Positions 1 to 5,590 of a DNA stretch of 6,571 bases are shown piece after piece. Made by a program: the position numbers and the translations under genes. The notes under the pieces are model-generated. The model ran no database searches. It had not been told where the DNA came from and saw only the letters and a list, made by a program, of their open reading frames with translations. Within the stretch, counting starts at the first letter, position 1. Every line of letters begins with the position of its first letter. The stretch comes from an uncultured Methylocystaceae bacterium (lineage in GTDB: Bacteria > Pseudomonadota > Alphaproteobacteria > Rhizobiales > Beijerinckiaceae): positions 1-6,571 of the forward strand of contig CAMFKC010000134.1 in NCBI GenBank assembly GCA_945956975.1, in the 5' to 3' direction.

Positions 1-73
1 CGAGCGTAGCGAAGCAATCCAGAGCCGGGTCGTGGCTCTGGATTGCTTCGTCGCTCCGCTCCTCGCAATGACG
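1..73. repeat. Palindromic intergenic repeat (REP-like), cut by the left edge
   Basis: A perfect 17-bp inverted repeat is visible: the arm at 10-26 (CGAAGCAATCCAGAGCC) is the reverse complement of 34-50, with a 7-nt loop (27-33). The flank continues as CTCCTCGCAATGACG to about 73, and CGAG at 1-4 matches CTCG at 62-65, so the palindrome probably extends outward imperfectly. From memory, dispersed elements of this kind occur in many copies in Hyphomicrobiales genomes; that part is recall, not computed. The transcript could fold into a long hairpin, but no T-run follows it, so it is not a typical terminator. It may begin before base 1. Confidence 0.75.
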
Positions 74-82
74 AACTGTCCA

Positions 83-88
83 AGAGGA
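83..88 (+). promoter_or_regulatory. Ribosome binding site deciding the acyl-CoA synthetase start
   Basis: AGAGGA lies 9 nt before the ATG at 98. The upstream in-frame ATGs at 32 and 68 lie inside the palindromic repeat and have no comparable Shine-Dalgarno sequence, so 98 is the better start. Confidence 0.6.
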
Positions 89-97
89 ACGGATTTT

Positions 98-1681
98 ATG
101 TACACCGAAGACTCCATCCCCGTCGTTCTCGGCGACATCCCGCGCAAGAACGCTGCGCTGCGGGGCGGCGACGTCGCCATCCATTTCGAGGGGCGCGAGA
201 CGACGTTCGCTGATTTCGACCGGCACACCAATCAGGTCGCGAACGGCCTCGCCGCCATGGGCATCGAGCCGCAGACGCATATCGCCTATCTCGGCAAGAA
301 CAGCGATTTCTATTTCGAGCTGTTCTATGGCGCTGCTAAGGCGCGCGTCATTCTCGCGCCGGTCAACTGGCGCCTCGCCCCGCCGGAGATTGCGTATATC
401 GTCAACGATTGCCAGGCGCAGGTGCTCTTCGTCGGGCCTGAATTCGTCGATGCGGTGAAGGGCTTCGCGCACGAGTTCAAGAGCGTCCGCGTCATCATCG
501 CGACCGAGGGCGCGACGCCTGACTATCCCGATTATTCGGCGTGGCGGAATGCGCAGAGCGACGCTGTGCCGGTGCGGCAAGCGCGCGAGGACGATGTCGC
601 GATCCAGCTCTACACGTCCGGCACAACGGGGCATCCGAAGGGCGCGATGCTGACCAACCACAATCTGCTCGGCATGCGGCAGCGCGATCCCGAGGATACG
701 CGCGAGTGGAACAGAGCCTCGCCCGACGACGTCTGGCTCGTCTCCATGCCGGTCTTCCATATCGGCGGCTCCGGCGTGCTGGTCTGGGCCTCCTACAATG
801 GCGGCAAGATCATCATCACACGCGAATTCAATCCGATGTCGATCCTCGACGATTTCGTGAAGCATCGCGTGTCGAAGCTCTTCCTCGTGCCGGCGGCGCT
901 GCAGTTCATCGTGCGCCTGCCGCAGGCGCGGCAGGTCGATTATTCGCGTCTCAAGTTCATCATGTACGGCGCCTCGCCCATTCCGCTCGATCTGCTGCGC
1001 GAATGCATGGACGTGTTCAAGTGTGGCTTCGTGCAGATGTACGGCATGACGGAGACGACGGGCACGATCGTCGCGCTGGAGCCGGAAGATCATACGCCGG
1101 AGGGATCGCAGCGCATGCGTTCGGCCGGCAAGCCACTCGCGGGCGTCGAAGTCGCCATTCTCGACGGGGAGGGCAATCCGTTGCCGGTCGGCCAGGTCGG
1201 CGAGATCGCGACGCGCTCGAAGGCGAACATGAAGGGCTACTGGAACTTGCCCGACGCCTCCAAGCGCACGATGACGGAAGATGGCTGGCTGCGCACGGGC
1301 GACGCCGGCTATCTGGATGAAGACGGTTACGTCTATGTGCACGACCGCGTGAAGGACATGATCATTTCCGGCGCGGAGAACATCTATCCGGCGGAAGTCG
1401 AGAGCGCGATCTTCGGCCATCCGGCCATCGCCGAAGTCGCGGTCATCGGCGTGCCCGACGACAAGTGGGGCGAGTCGGTGAAGGCGGTCGTCGTGCTGAA
1501 AGACGGCGCGGAAGTCACGCCCGACGAGATCATCGCTTTCGCGCGCACGCGCATCGCCGGCTACAAGGCGCCGCGCACCGTGGATTTCATTGAGGCGCTG
1601 CCGCGCAACCCCTCCGGCAAGATTCTTAAGCGCGAGCTGCGCGAGCCCTATTGGGCGGGCAAGGATCGACGCGTGAACTGA
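98..1681 (+). CDS. AMP-forming acyl-CoA synthetase (fatty-acid--CoA ligase family)
   Basis: A 527-residue member of the ANL adenylate-forming family, expected to activate a carboxylic acid with ATP to an acyl-adenylate and pass it to CoA in the cytoplasm. Visible motifs: the phosphate loop YTSGTTGHPKG (172-182), the adenine-binding MYGMTETTG (314-322), GD (401-402) with the hinge region DRVKD (416-420), GAENIYP (425-431), and the A10 motif PRNPSGK (502-508), where Lys508 is the adenylation lysine. The large N-domain covers about 1-415 and the small C-domain about 416-527. Length is normal for the family. The start at 98 is chosen from its RBS; a longer in-frame start at 32 would translate the repeat. 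The acid chain length cannot be read from sequence; long- or medium-chain fatty acid or an aromatic acid are all possible. A terminator follows, so it is probably transcribed separately from the PHA operon. Confidence 0.93.
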   Translation: MYTEDSIPVVLGDIPRKNAALRGGDVAIHFEGRETTFADFDRHTNQVANGLAAMGIEPQTHIAYLGKNSDFYFELFYGAAKARVILAPVNWRLAPPEIAYIVNDCQAQVLFVGPEFVDAVKGFAHEFKSVRVIIATEGATPDYPDYSAWRNAQSDAVPVRQAREDDVAIQLYTSGTTGHPKGAMLTNHNLLGMRQRDPEDTREWNRASPDDVWLVSMPVFHIGGSGVLVWASYNGGKIIITREFNPMSILDDFVKHRVSKLFLVPAALQFIVRLPQARQVDYSRLKFIMYGASPIPLDLLRECMDVFKCGFVQMYGMTETTGTIVALEPEDHTPEGSQRMRSAGKPLAGVEVAILDGEGNPLPVGQVGEIATRSKANMKGYWNLPDASKRTMTEDGWLRTGDAGYLDEDGYVYVHDRVKDMIISGAENIYPAEVESAIFGHPAIAEVAVIGVPDDKWGESVKAVVVLKDGAEVTPDEIIAFARTRIAGYKAPRTVDFIEALPRNPSGKILKRELREPYWAGKDRRVN

Positions 1682-1709
1682 ACGCGTCGCATTTCAGCCA
1701 CACATTTTC

Positions 1710-1740
1710 GCGCGCGGTGTCGAAAGGCATCGCGCGCTTT
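1710..1740 (+). terminator. Intrinsic terminator with C(GAAA)G tetraloop after acyl-CoA synthetase
   Basis: Bases 1710-1721 (GCGCGCGGTGTC) pair with 1726-1737 (GGCATCGCGCGC) as a continuous 12-bp RNA stem that includes two G-U pairs. It is capped by a GAAA tetraloop closed by C-G, and TTT follows at 1738-1740. It begins 29 bp after the synthetase stop. The T-tract is short, so strength is uncertain, but stem and loop are very stable. Confidence 0.65.
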
Positions 1741-1744
1741 GCAT

Positions 1745-1763
1745 TGATAAGACGCGCTTATCA
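1745..1763. promoter_or_regulatory. Perfect inverted repeat, candidate operator
   Basis: TGATAAG (1745-1751) and CTTATCA (1757-1763) are exact reverse complements around a 5-nt centre (ACGCG). No T-run follows, so it is not a terminator. Its place between the synthetase terminator and the hydrolase start suits a regulator binding site. The cognate protein is unknown. Confidence 0.4.
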
Positions 1764-1766
1764 CGC

Positions 1767-1801
1767 TTGCTTCGCAGCGCAGCAACCTTTTGCATCGCAG
1801 C
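1767..1801. promoter_or_regulatory. Paired TGC-N3-GCA sites, candidate PhaR-type operator
   Basis: TTGCTTCGCAGC (1767-1778) and TTGCATCGCAGC (1790-1801) agree at 11 of 12 bases and are 23 bp apart, about two helical turns. Each contains TGC-N3-GCA followed by G, and matches 7 of 8 fixed bases of CTGC-N3-GCAG, the site reported for the PHA-responsive repressor PhaR of alphaproteobacteria (from memory). TTGCT (1767-1771) and AGCAA (1781-1785) form a further inverted repeat. Regulation by PhaR is an inference; the regulator gene is not in this window. Confidence 0.45.
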
Positions 1802-1829
1802 ACGTTATTCGTTTGGTGCGATTCAGCGC

Positions 1830-1840
1830 CTGTGTCACAG
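1830..1840. promoter_or_regulatory. Short perfect palindrome upstream of the PHA operon
   Basis: CTGTG-T-CACAG is an 11-bp odd palindrome 29 bp before the hydrolase start codon. It would lie in the promoter or leader of the operon and may be an operator half of some kind. Its short length means chance is a real alternative. Confidence 0.2.
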
Positions 1841-1869
1841 TTCACGTATCAACGAAGGCTGGAGGAAGA

Positions 1870-2652
1870 ATGACTGCCGCTGCCGCAACGATTGCTCCGC
1901 CCTCCGGCCTTCTGATGGCGCTGGAAATGCGCGCCGTCCACGAACTCGGCGCCTTCGTCGGCGCGCTGCCGCTGCTGCGCTTCGCGCCGCGTGGCGATGG
2001 ACACCCGGTTCTCGTGCTGCCCGGCCTTCTCGCGAGCGATCGTTCCACCGTTCCGCTGCGGCGTTTTCTCAAGAGCAAGGGCTACGAAGCACACGGCTGG
2101 GAGCAAGGCAATAATTTCGGCCTTCGCAGCGGCGTCGAGCAACGCATGGTCGCGCAAATCAAGGAACTCTCCGATCGCTACGGCCGCAAGGTCAGCCTCG
2201 TCGGCTGGAGCCTCGGCGGCCTCTATGCGCGTCAACTTGCCAAGGTCGTGCAGGACGAGGTGCGCAGCGTGATTTCTCTCGGCAGCCCCTTTGCCGGCAG
2301 CCCGCATGCGACCAACGCCTGGCGCGTTTACGAATTCGTCTCCGGCCATCGCGCGGAGGATGACGAAGAGCATCTCTCCGGCCATCTCGCCGAGCCGCCG
2401 CCGGTGCCCTCGACGGCGATCTTCAGCCGCACCGACGGAGTTTGCGCCTGGCAGGTCTGCCGCGAGGCGGAAGAGGACGCCACGAGCGAGAACATCGAAA
2501 TCGCCGGCGCCAGCCATTGCGGCCTCGGCCATCACCCGGCGTCCGTCTTCGCCATCGCCGACCGGCTTGCACAGCCGGAGGGCCAATGGGCGAAGTTCGA
2601 TCGTTCCGGCTGGCGCGCTTTGGTCTATCCCGATCCCGACAGACGCGGTTAA
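1870..2652 (+). CDS. Alpha/beta hydrolase of the PHA operon (putative esterase/lipase)
   Basis: A 260-residue alpha/beta-hydrolase-fold protein. The chain HPVLVLPGLLASD (45-57) gives the oxyanion-hole strand and loop. GWSLGG (112-117) is the nucleophile elbow with Ser114, TDG (188-190) offers Asp189 as the acid, and SHCGLG (215-220) offers His216, so the catalytic triad looks complete. No signal peptide is evident; the N-terminus is Ala-rich but not a clear leader, so a cytoplasmic location is likely. The start at 1870 follows GGAGG (1861-1865) by 4 nt; the frame is open upstream to 1651 but has no good start. It is the first gene of the operon, 38 bp before phaE. By fold and location it could be an esterase, a thioesterase or a PHA-granule hydrolase; the substrate cannot be told from sequence. 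It is not a PhaC paralogue, since the nucleophile is Ser rather than Cys. Confidence 0.88.
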   Translation: MTAAAATIAPPSGLLMALEMRAVHELGAFVGALPLLRFAPRGDGHPVLVLPGLLASDRSTVPLRRFLKSKGYEAHGWEQGNNFGLRSGVEQRMVAQIKELSDRYGRKVSLVGWSLGGLYARQLAKVVQDEVRSVISLGSPFAGSPHATNAWRVYEFVSGHRAEDDEEHLSGHLAEPPPVPSTAIFSRTDGVCAWQVCREAEEDATSENIEIAGASHCGLGHHPASVFAIADRLAQPEGQWAKFDRSGWRALVYPDPDRRG

Positions 2653-2690
2653 TATCGGCTTTTCAACTGACGCGGCGGAGGGGAGGCCCC

Positions 2691-3116
2691 ATGTCAGATA
2701 AGGCGGATACGAGGAGCGAAAAGAAAGCGGAAAAGAAGAGCGAGGGGATCAAGAGTCCTCTCGATGCATTCCGCGATTTCGTCGGTCAATGGGAGCGCGG
2801 CGTCAACCAGATCGCCAACGAGGCGATGGGCAACGAGCAGTTCTCCAGGCTGATGCATGGCGCGACATCGGCCGCCGCCGGCGCCAAGGCCGGGATCGGC
2901 GAGGCGATGGAGCGCTACCTCGCCACGATGAACCTGCCGAGTCGCGCCGACATCACCAGCATCGGCGAGCGGTTGCAGGCGATCGAGGCGCAGCTCAATC
3001 GCCTCACAGAAATCGTCGCGACCATGGCGACTGTGGAAGCTCAGCCCATCAGCCTGGCGGCCAAGCCGAAGCGTACACGCCAGCCGCCAGCGCGCGCGAA
3101 TGGAGCGAAGCCGTGA
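2691..3116 (+). CDS. phaE: Short PhaE-like subunit of class III PHA synthase
   Basis: A 141-residue protein recognised by features of the class III synthase partner PhaE. It has a charged Lys/Glu-rich start (1-20), an amphipathic helical body with a conserved-looking Trp34 (22-75), the block MNLPSRADI (80-88), and a following heptad-like helix (89-113) that is likely coiled coil. The Leu-Pro-Ser/Thr-Arg block followed by a coiled coil is the best-conserved part of PhaE proteins. Classical PhaE is about 350 residues, so this is a much reduced form. The C-terminus (124-141) is a basic Pro/Ala/Lys/Arg tail. A strong RBS, GGAGGGGAGG (2677-2686), precedes the ATG. The last bases overlap phaC as GTGA. 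Role: activation of PhaC at the granule surface. A general phasin-like granule protein is the main alternative. Confidence 0.75.
   Translation: MSDKADTRSEKKAEKKSEGIKSPLDAFRDFVGQWERGVNQIANEAMGNEQFSRLMHGATSAAAGAKAGIGEAMERYLATMNLPSRADITSIGERLQAIEAQLNRLTEIVATMATVEAQPISLAAKPKRTRQPPARANGAKP
3102..3115 (+). promoter_or_regulatory. RBS and GTG start of phaC within the end of phaE
   Basis: GGAG (3102-3105) lies 7 nt before GTG (3113-3115), which overlaps the phaE stop TGA (3114-3116). The frame is open far upstream to 2789, but that part is the shadow of phaE. The GTG gives a 355-residue protein, matching the class III PhaC length, so it decides the start. Confidence 0.75.
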
Positions 3117-4180
3117 GCGCCGCGCAGGACACGGTCGAGCGGCTGCGTCGGGAGGTCGACCTTGCGATCCAGCGAGGATACAAGGGCGCGAACTATCTGA
3201 CGTCGGGCGCGCCCGAGGTCGGCCAGTCGCGCAAGGACGTGCTGGCGACGCGTGGCACGATGCGCCTCTATCACTATCATCCGCTGGTCGATGAAGTGTA
3301 TCGGGTGCCGATCCTGATCGTGATGGCGACGACCAATCGCGGCTACATCCTCGATCTTGCGCCGGGCAATTCCTTCGTCGAGTTTCTGCTGAAGGCGGGC
3401 TACGACGTCTTCATGCTGGATTGGGCCGCGCCCGTGCCGGCGGAGAAGAATTTGCGGATCGAGGATTACGTCCTCGACTTCATCCCCGACTGCATGCGGC
3501 GCATTCGCAAAGAGACGGGCGAGAAGGATGTCTCCGTCGCCGGCTATTGCTTTGGCGGCGTTCTGTCGGTGCTCTACACGGCGCTCGCCGGCAAGGAGGG
3601 GCCAAAGAACCTCGTCTGCTTCACCACGCCGATCGACTTCAAGCAGATGAAGCTGTTCCAGAACTGGTCCAGCCAGAAGCATTTCGACGTCGACCGCCTC
3701 GTCGACACCTACGGCAACGTGCCGCCCGAGATGATTCATACGTCGTTCGAAATGCTGCGGCCCGCCTCGCGCGCGGCCGCACAGGTAACGCTGTGGGACA
3801 ATATCTGGAACGACGAATTCGTCCGCGGCTATCGCCAACTCGATCGCTGGGGCAACGACACGCTGCCGCTCGCCGGCGAATATTTCCGGCAGACGACGAA
3901 GGAACTGATGTGGGGCAACAAGCTCTTCAGTGGAGAGCTTGCCATCGGCGGCAAGCGCGTGGATCTCGGCGCTATCAGGCAGCCGATCCTGCATGCGGTC
4001 GCGGAGCACGACCACATCGTTCCCTATGAGGCGGCGCGGCATCTGATTCCCCGCGTCGGCTCGAAGGACAAGACCGAGATGATCCTGAAGGGCGGCCATG
4101 TCAGCCTGCTTGCCGGCCCCAATGCCGCGCGGCGGCTGTGGCCGAAGCTCGACGAATGGCTGGGAGAGCGCTCGACATGA
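3113..4180 (+). CDS. phaC: Class III polyhydroxyalkanoate synthase catalytic subunit
   Basis: A 355-residue PHA synthase, which polymerises (R)-3-hydroxyacyl-CoA (usually 3-hydroxybutyryl-CoA) with release of CoA at the cytoplasmic granule. The PhaC lipase-like box GYCFGG (144-149) supplies the nucleophile Cys146. AEHDHIVP (297-304) supplies Asp300, and KGGHVSLLAG (326-335) supplies His329, completing the Cys-Asp-His triad. LDWAAP (102-107) and the C-terminal Trp-rich WPKLDEWL (343-350) are also typical. At about 355 residues, without the long N-terminal domain of class I/II enzymes (about 560-600), it belongs to the class III/IV size group, in line with the PhaE-like partner next to it. The gene order phaE-phaC is the reverse of the classical Allochromatium phaC-phaE. 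The start is GTG 3113, overlapping phaE, and the end overlaps the next gene as ATGA, so translation is probably coupled on both sides. Short-chain monomer preference is a family expectation only. Confidence 0.94.
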   Translation: MSAAQDTVERLRREVDLAIQRGYKGANYLTSGAPEVGQSRKDVLATRGTMRLYHYHPLVDEVYRVPILIVMATTNRGYILDLAPGNSFVEFLLKAGYDVFMLDWAAPVPAEKNLRIEDYVLDFIPDCMRRIRKETGEKDVSVAGYCFGGVLSVLYTALAGKEGPKNLVCFTTPIDFKQMKLFQNWSSQKHFDVDRLVDTYGNVPPEMIHTSFEMLRPASRAAAQVTLWDNIWNDEFVRGYRQLDRWGNDTLPLAGEYFRQTTKELMWGNKLFSGELAIGGKRVDLGAIRQPILHAVAEHDHIVPYEAARHLIPRVGSKDKTEMILKGGHVSLLAGPNAARRLWPKLDEWLGERST

Positions 4181-4815
4181 CGAAGACGAAGAGCGCGCCG
4201 AAGGCGGGCGCTGCAGCGGCGAAGAAGCCGGCGGCGAAGCGTGCGCCGGCAAAGAGCGCGGAAAGCGAAGGGGTCGAAATCAGACCGCTCTCGGCGGGCG
4301 ACGAGAGGGCGCTGCTCGCCTTCGCGCGCAGCCTGCCGGCGCACGACCTTCTGTTTTTGCCCCGCGACATCAGCGAACCGAAGGTGCTGAAGGCGTGGAT
4401 CCGAGAGAGCGAGGGCGGCGGCATGATGAGCCTTGTCGCGGCCGAGGGAGACGCGATCGTCGGCTGCGGCGCCATCGCCCATGATCCGCTTTCTTGGTCG
4501 CCGCATGTGGGCGAGCTGCGCGTGCTGCTGGGGGCGGGCGCGCGTGGCAAGGGCGTGGGACGCCGGCTGACGCAGCGCCTGTTTGCGCTTGCGGTCGAAG
4601 CAGGATTGCAGCGCATCGTCGCGCAGATGACCGTGGACCAGACCGCCGCCATCGCCGTGTTCGAGGGGCTGGGATTCCGGGCGGAGGCGATGCTTCGCGG
4701 GCATGTGAAGGATCGCGCGGGCAAACGGCACGACATCGTGATTCTCGGCCACGAAGTCGCCGACGTGCTGGCGCGGCTTGAAGCCTTCGGCGTCGTCGAC
4801 GCCACGACTCGCTGA
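4177..4815 (+). CDS. GNAT family N-acetyltransferase with Lys/Ala/Pro-rich N-terminal tail
   Basis: A 212-residue protein in two parts. Residues 1-30 are low complexity, with about 7 Lys, 1 Arg and 11 Ala, including AAKKPAAKRAPAK; this resembles the tails of H1-like nucleoid proteins and of the granule-DNA linker PhaF. Residues about 32-195 are a GNAT domain: EIRPLSAGDE (34-43) opens it, RGKGVG (123-128) is the acetyl-CoA pyrophosphate loop, and a helix leading to VFEGLGFR (161-168) matches motif B. It should transfer an acyl group from acyl-CoA to an unknown amine. The ATG at 4177 overlaps the phaC stop (ATGA) and has GGGAGAG (4162-4168) 8 nt upstream. An in-frame ATG at 4138 lies inside phaC and is less likely. 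Membership in the PHA operon suggests granule, nucleoid or protein acetylation, but nothing in the sequence names the substrate. Confidence 0.85.
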   Translation: MTKTKSAPKAGAAAAKKPAAKRAPAKSAESEGVEIRPLSAGDERALLAFARSLPAHDLLFLPRDISEPKVLKAWIRESEGGGMMSLVAAEGDAIVGCGAIAHDPLSWSPHVGELRVLLGAGARGKGVGRRLTQRLFALAVEAGLQRIVAQMTVDQTAAIAVFEGLGFRAEAMLRGHVKDRAGKRHDIVILGHEVADVLARLEAFGVVDATTR

Positions 4816-4881
4816 GAAACCTCTTACAACTCAACAATCAAGCCGGTGATCACGAAAACGTGAACGCCGCTTTTCGATTTA

Positions 4882-4897
4882 TGTTGCACTGCACACA
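4882..4897. promoter_or_regulatory. TGC-N3-GCA palindrome upstream of the phasin, candidate PhaR-type operator
   Basis: TGCA-C-TGCA (4885-4893) is a perfect 9-bp odd palindrome inside TGTTGCACTGCACACA. It shares TGC-N3-GCA with the two sites upstream of the hydrolase and matches 6 of 8 fixed bases of CTGC-N3-GCAG. Phasin promoters of alphaproteobacteria are classic targets of the PHA-sensing repressor PhaR (established for Rhodobacter and Paracoccus). Here the site is about 85 bp before the phasin ATG, in the only AT-richer stretch of the window, where a promoter is expected. A weak -10-like CACAAT (4894-4899) 17 bp after TTTTCG (4871-4876) would put the operator over the promoter; that placement is tentative. 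Confidence 0.5.
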
Positions 4898-4977
4898 ATA
4901 GTTTAGTAGAGAACCATTGCTCCGTGCTTCTCAAGGGCGGGGCGAGACCCATAGCTCAAAGAGGATGGAGAAAGACC

Positions 4978-5460
4978 ATGACCGACACGAAGAAGACCGT
5001 TCGCAAGCCGAAGACCGTCGACGCCAAGGCCGTCGAGGCCGAAGTCTCCGCCACCGCGAACAAGACCATCGAAACCGCTCGCGAATACGCGCACCGTGCG
5101 GCTGAAGCCGTGCTCGAGCGCGCGACGTCGCTGCACGCCGGCGCCGAGAAGGCGACCGCCACGATCGAGACCGCCGCTGTCGATTCCGTCGAGAGCCTCG
5201 CCAAGGTTTCGCGCGAGATCCAGACCGCCATGCTCGACGACGCCAAGGCCGCCATCGCCGCCTTCGAGAAGACCGTCGCGGCCAAGTCCGTCGGCGAAGC
5301 CTTCCGCGTGCAGGCCGATTACGCCCGCGCCCAGTTCGACGTCAACGTGACGCGCGCCAAGACGGTCGGCGCCCTCGTTGCGCAGGCTGCGCAGGACGGC
5401 GTCAAGCGCGCGCAGGACAATCTGGCCGGTCTCGGCCTGAAGTTCGGCAAGGCCGCGTAA
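4978..5460 (+). CDS. Phasin family protein (PHA granule-associated)
   Basis: A 160-residue, almost entirely helical, Ala/Lys/Glu-rich protein without Cys or Trp. The C-terminal half fits the alphaproteobacterial Phasin_2 pattern: SVGEAFRVQADYARAQFD (104-121), then a helix with GALVAQAAQDGVK (131-143). The N-terminus (MTDTKKTVRKPK) is basic and probably disordered. Phasins bind the surface of PHA granules, control their number and size, and often help the synthase. The ATG at 4978 follows GGAG (4967-4970) by 7 nt; an in-frame ATG at 4924 would add 18 residues with no good RBS and is rejected. A 162-bp gap with a PhaR-like site suggests its own promoter, which fits the need for high phasin output. 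A strong terminator follows. The symbol phaP would suit, but which paralogue it is cannot be told. Confidence 0.9.
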   Translation: MTDTKKTVRKPKTVDAKAVEAEVSATANKTIETAREYAHRAAEAVLERATSLHAGAEKATATIETAAVDSVESLAKVSREIQTAMLDDAKAAIAAFEKTVAAKSVGEAFRVQADYARAQFDVNVTRAKTVGALVAQAAQDGVKRAQDNLAGLGLKFGKAA

Positions 5461-5495
5461 GTTTCGTTCCGCGTAAAGCGTAGAACAGAGTTGCG

Positions 5496-5522
5496 AAGGC
5501 CCGCGGTTTCCGCGGGCCTTTT
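5496..5522 (+). terminator. Strong intrinsic terminator after the phasin
   Basis: A perfect 11-bp GC-rich stem, AAGGCCCGCGG (5496-5506) with CCGCGGGCCTT (5510-5520), has a TTT loop, and the U-tract TTTT runs through 5522 with a further TTT at 5525-5527. It starts 35 bp after the phasin stop. On the minus strand the tract after the stem is poor, so it is mainly a plus-strand terminator. Confidence 0.9.
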
Positions 5523-5532
5523 GCTTTGGACC

Positions 5533-5580
5533 GCGAGCCTTCAGGCTCGCTGAGAGGCAAACGCGAGCCTGAAGGCTCGC
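5533..5580. repeat. Palindrome of palindromes between convergent genes
   Basis: GCGAGCCTTCAGGCTCGC (5533-5550) and GCGAGCCTGAAGGCTCGC (5563-5580) are exact 18-bp reverse complements across a 12-nt spacer. Each arm is itself a hairpin with 7-bp arms (GCGAGCC/GGCTCGC) and a TTCA or TGAA loop. RNA from either strand could fold as one long hairpin or as two small ones. It sits just downstream of the convergent P450-reductase gene. It may be a REP-like element or a terminator for the minus-strand gene; no T-run supports classic intrinsic termination. Confidence 0.85.
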
Positions 5581-5590
5581 TGTCCGGGCG

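Noticed and set aside
32..97. Extended N-terminus of the acyl-CoA synthetase from ATG 32 or 68
   Set aside because: The residues are encoded by a palindromic repeat and no RBS is present; ATG 98 has AGAGGA 9 nt upstream.
1849..2586. Minus-strand open frame of 245 codons opposite the hydrolase
   Set aside because: It is antisense to a protein with a clear catalytic triad and has no motif of its own.
2789..3112. Upstream extension of the phaC frame
   Set aside because: This stretch overlaps phaE in another frame and reads as His/Arg-rich nonsense. The GTG at 3113 has an RBS and gives the family length of 355 residues.
3041..4252. Long minus-strand open frame (403 codons) opposite phaC
   Set aside because: It lies wholly against phaC, has low-complexity Arg/Ala/His-rich composition, no recognisable domain and no RBS context. 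It is a GC-rich antisense shadow.
4170..4330. Lys/Ala-rich coding stretch as a possible tandem DNA repeat
   Set aside because: The low complexity is at protein level only; the codons vary and no exact tandem unit is visible.
4850..4863. Small hairpin TCACG-AAAA-CGTGA after the GNAT gene
   Set aside because: The stem is only 5 bp and no T-run follows it directly, so it cannot be supported as a terminator.
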